Assembly (NCBI GenBank): GCA_029934695.1
Contig: JAOZLU010000226.1
Location: 1-5,298 of the forward strand
Direction of reading: 5' to 3'
Source of the DNA: Desulfobacterales bacterium
Lineage (GTDB): Bacteria > Desulfobacterota > Desulfobacteria > Desulfobacterales > 4be13
Length of the DNA: 5,298 bases
Shown here piece after piece: positions 5,241 through 5,298 of the stretch. The notes beneath the pieces are model-generated. The model ran no database searches, had not been told where the DNA came from, and saw nothing but the letters and a program-made list of their open reading frames with translations. The number at the start of each line of letters is the position of its first letter. Position 1 is the stretch's first letter. A program made the position numbers and the translations under genes.

Positions 5241-5298
5241 GGTGGGTTCCGCTTCGCTTCACCCACCCTACATTTTTCTGAATCGGTATGTTATTTAT
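5241..5298 (-). repeat. REP-like unit, 67-bp tandem copy 2, cut by window end
   Basis: Second copy of the 67-bp period: the 33-bp unit at 5241-5273 is identical to 5174-5206, and the tail continues to the window edge (58 of 67 bp visible). More copies may follow. Confidence 0.85.

Noticed and set aside
5070..5298. CRISPR array.
   Set aside because: Units face both ways, spacing is irregular or identical, and the between-unit tails are themselves repeated rather than unique.

Overview
The window is a stretch of ordinary bacterial chromosome. It most resembles a sulfate-reducing Desulfobacterota genome (Desulfobacteraceae or Desulfonema-like). That placement is inference. It rests on the ArgRS type (NPTGPLHVGH with an AMSTR loop), the argS / SPOR / gatC neighbourhood, the presence of GatC (indirect Asn/Gln-tRNA charging), and intergenic regions full of GGTGGGT...ACCCACC repeats. 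No phage, CRISPR, rRNA or tRNA gene was seen.

Left part (1-1607): the 3' end of a + strand gene with an HsdR N-terminal-like PD-(D/E)xK fold enters from the left. It converges with, and overlaps by 61 bp, a - strand DUF433 antitoxin-like gene (555-965). A gene-free stretch with small inverted repeats follows (966-1223). After it comes a - strand PaaI-like hotdog thioesterase (1224-1607).

Middle (1608-3851): the intergenic region holds a near-consensus sigma-70 promoter on the + strand (1698-1726). It also holds a 21-bp-period repeat and a copy of the REP-like element, and leads into argS (2039-3703). The promoter implies a roughly 300-nt argS leader that contains the REP copy. Directly after the argS stop lies a 119-bp block bounded by inverted repeats. 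It contains three 20-bp tandem units and a 10-bp perfect hairpin.

Right part (3852-5298): a membrane-anchored SPOR-domain protein is followed by gatC. The window then ends in a cluster of REP-like units, one inverted and two direct, the last two in a 67-bp tandem period. gatA, the usual next gene, does not appear in the remaining 285 bp.

argS, the SPOR gene and gatC run in one direction and may be partly co-transcribed. Two of them supply translation substrates (Arg-tRNA, amidated Asn/Gln-tRNA) and the third is a cell-envelope protein. I found no convincing new defence or metabolic system. The most unusual content is the repeat architecture around argS and gatC.
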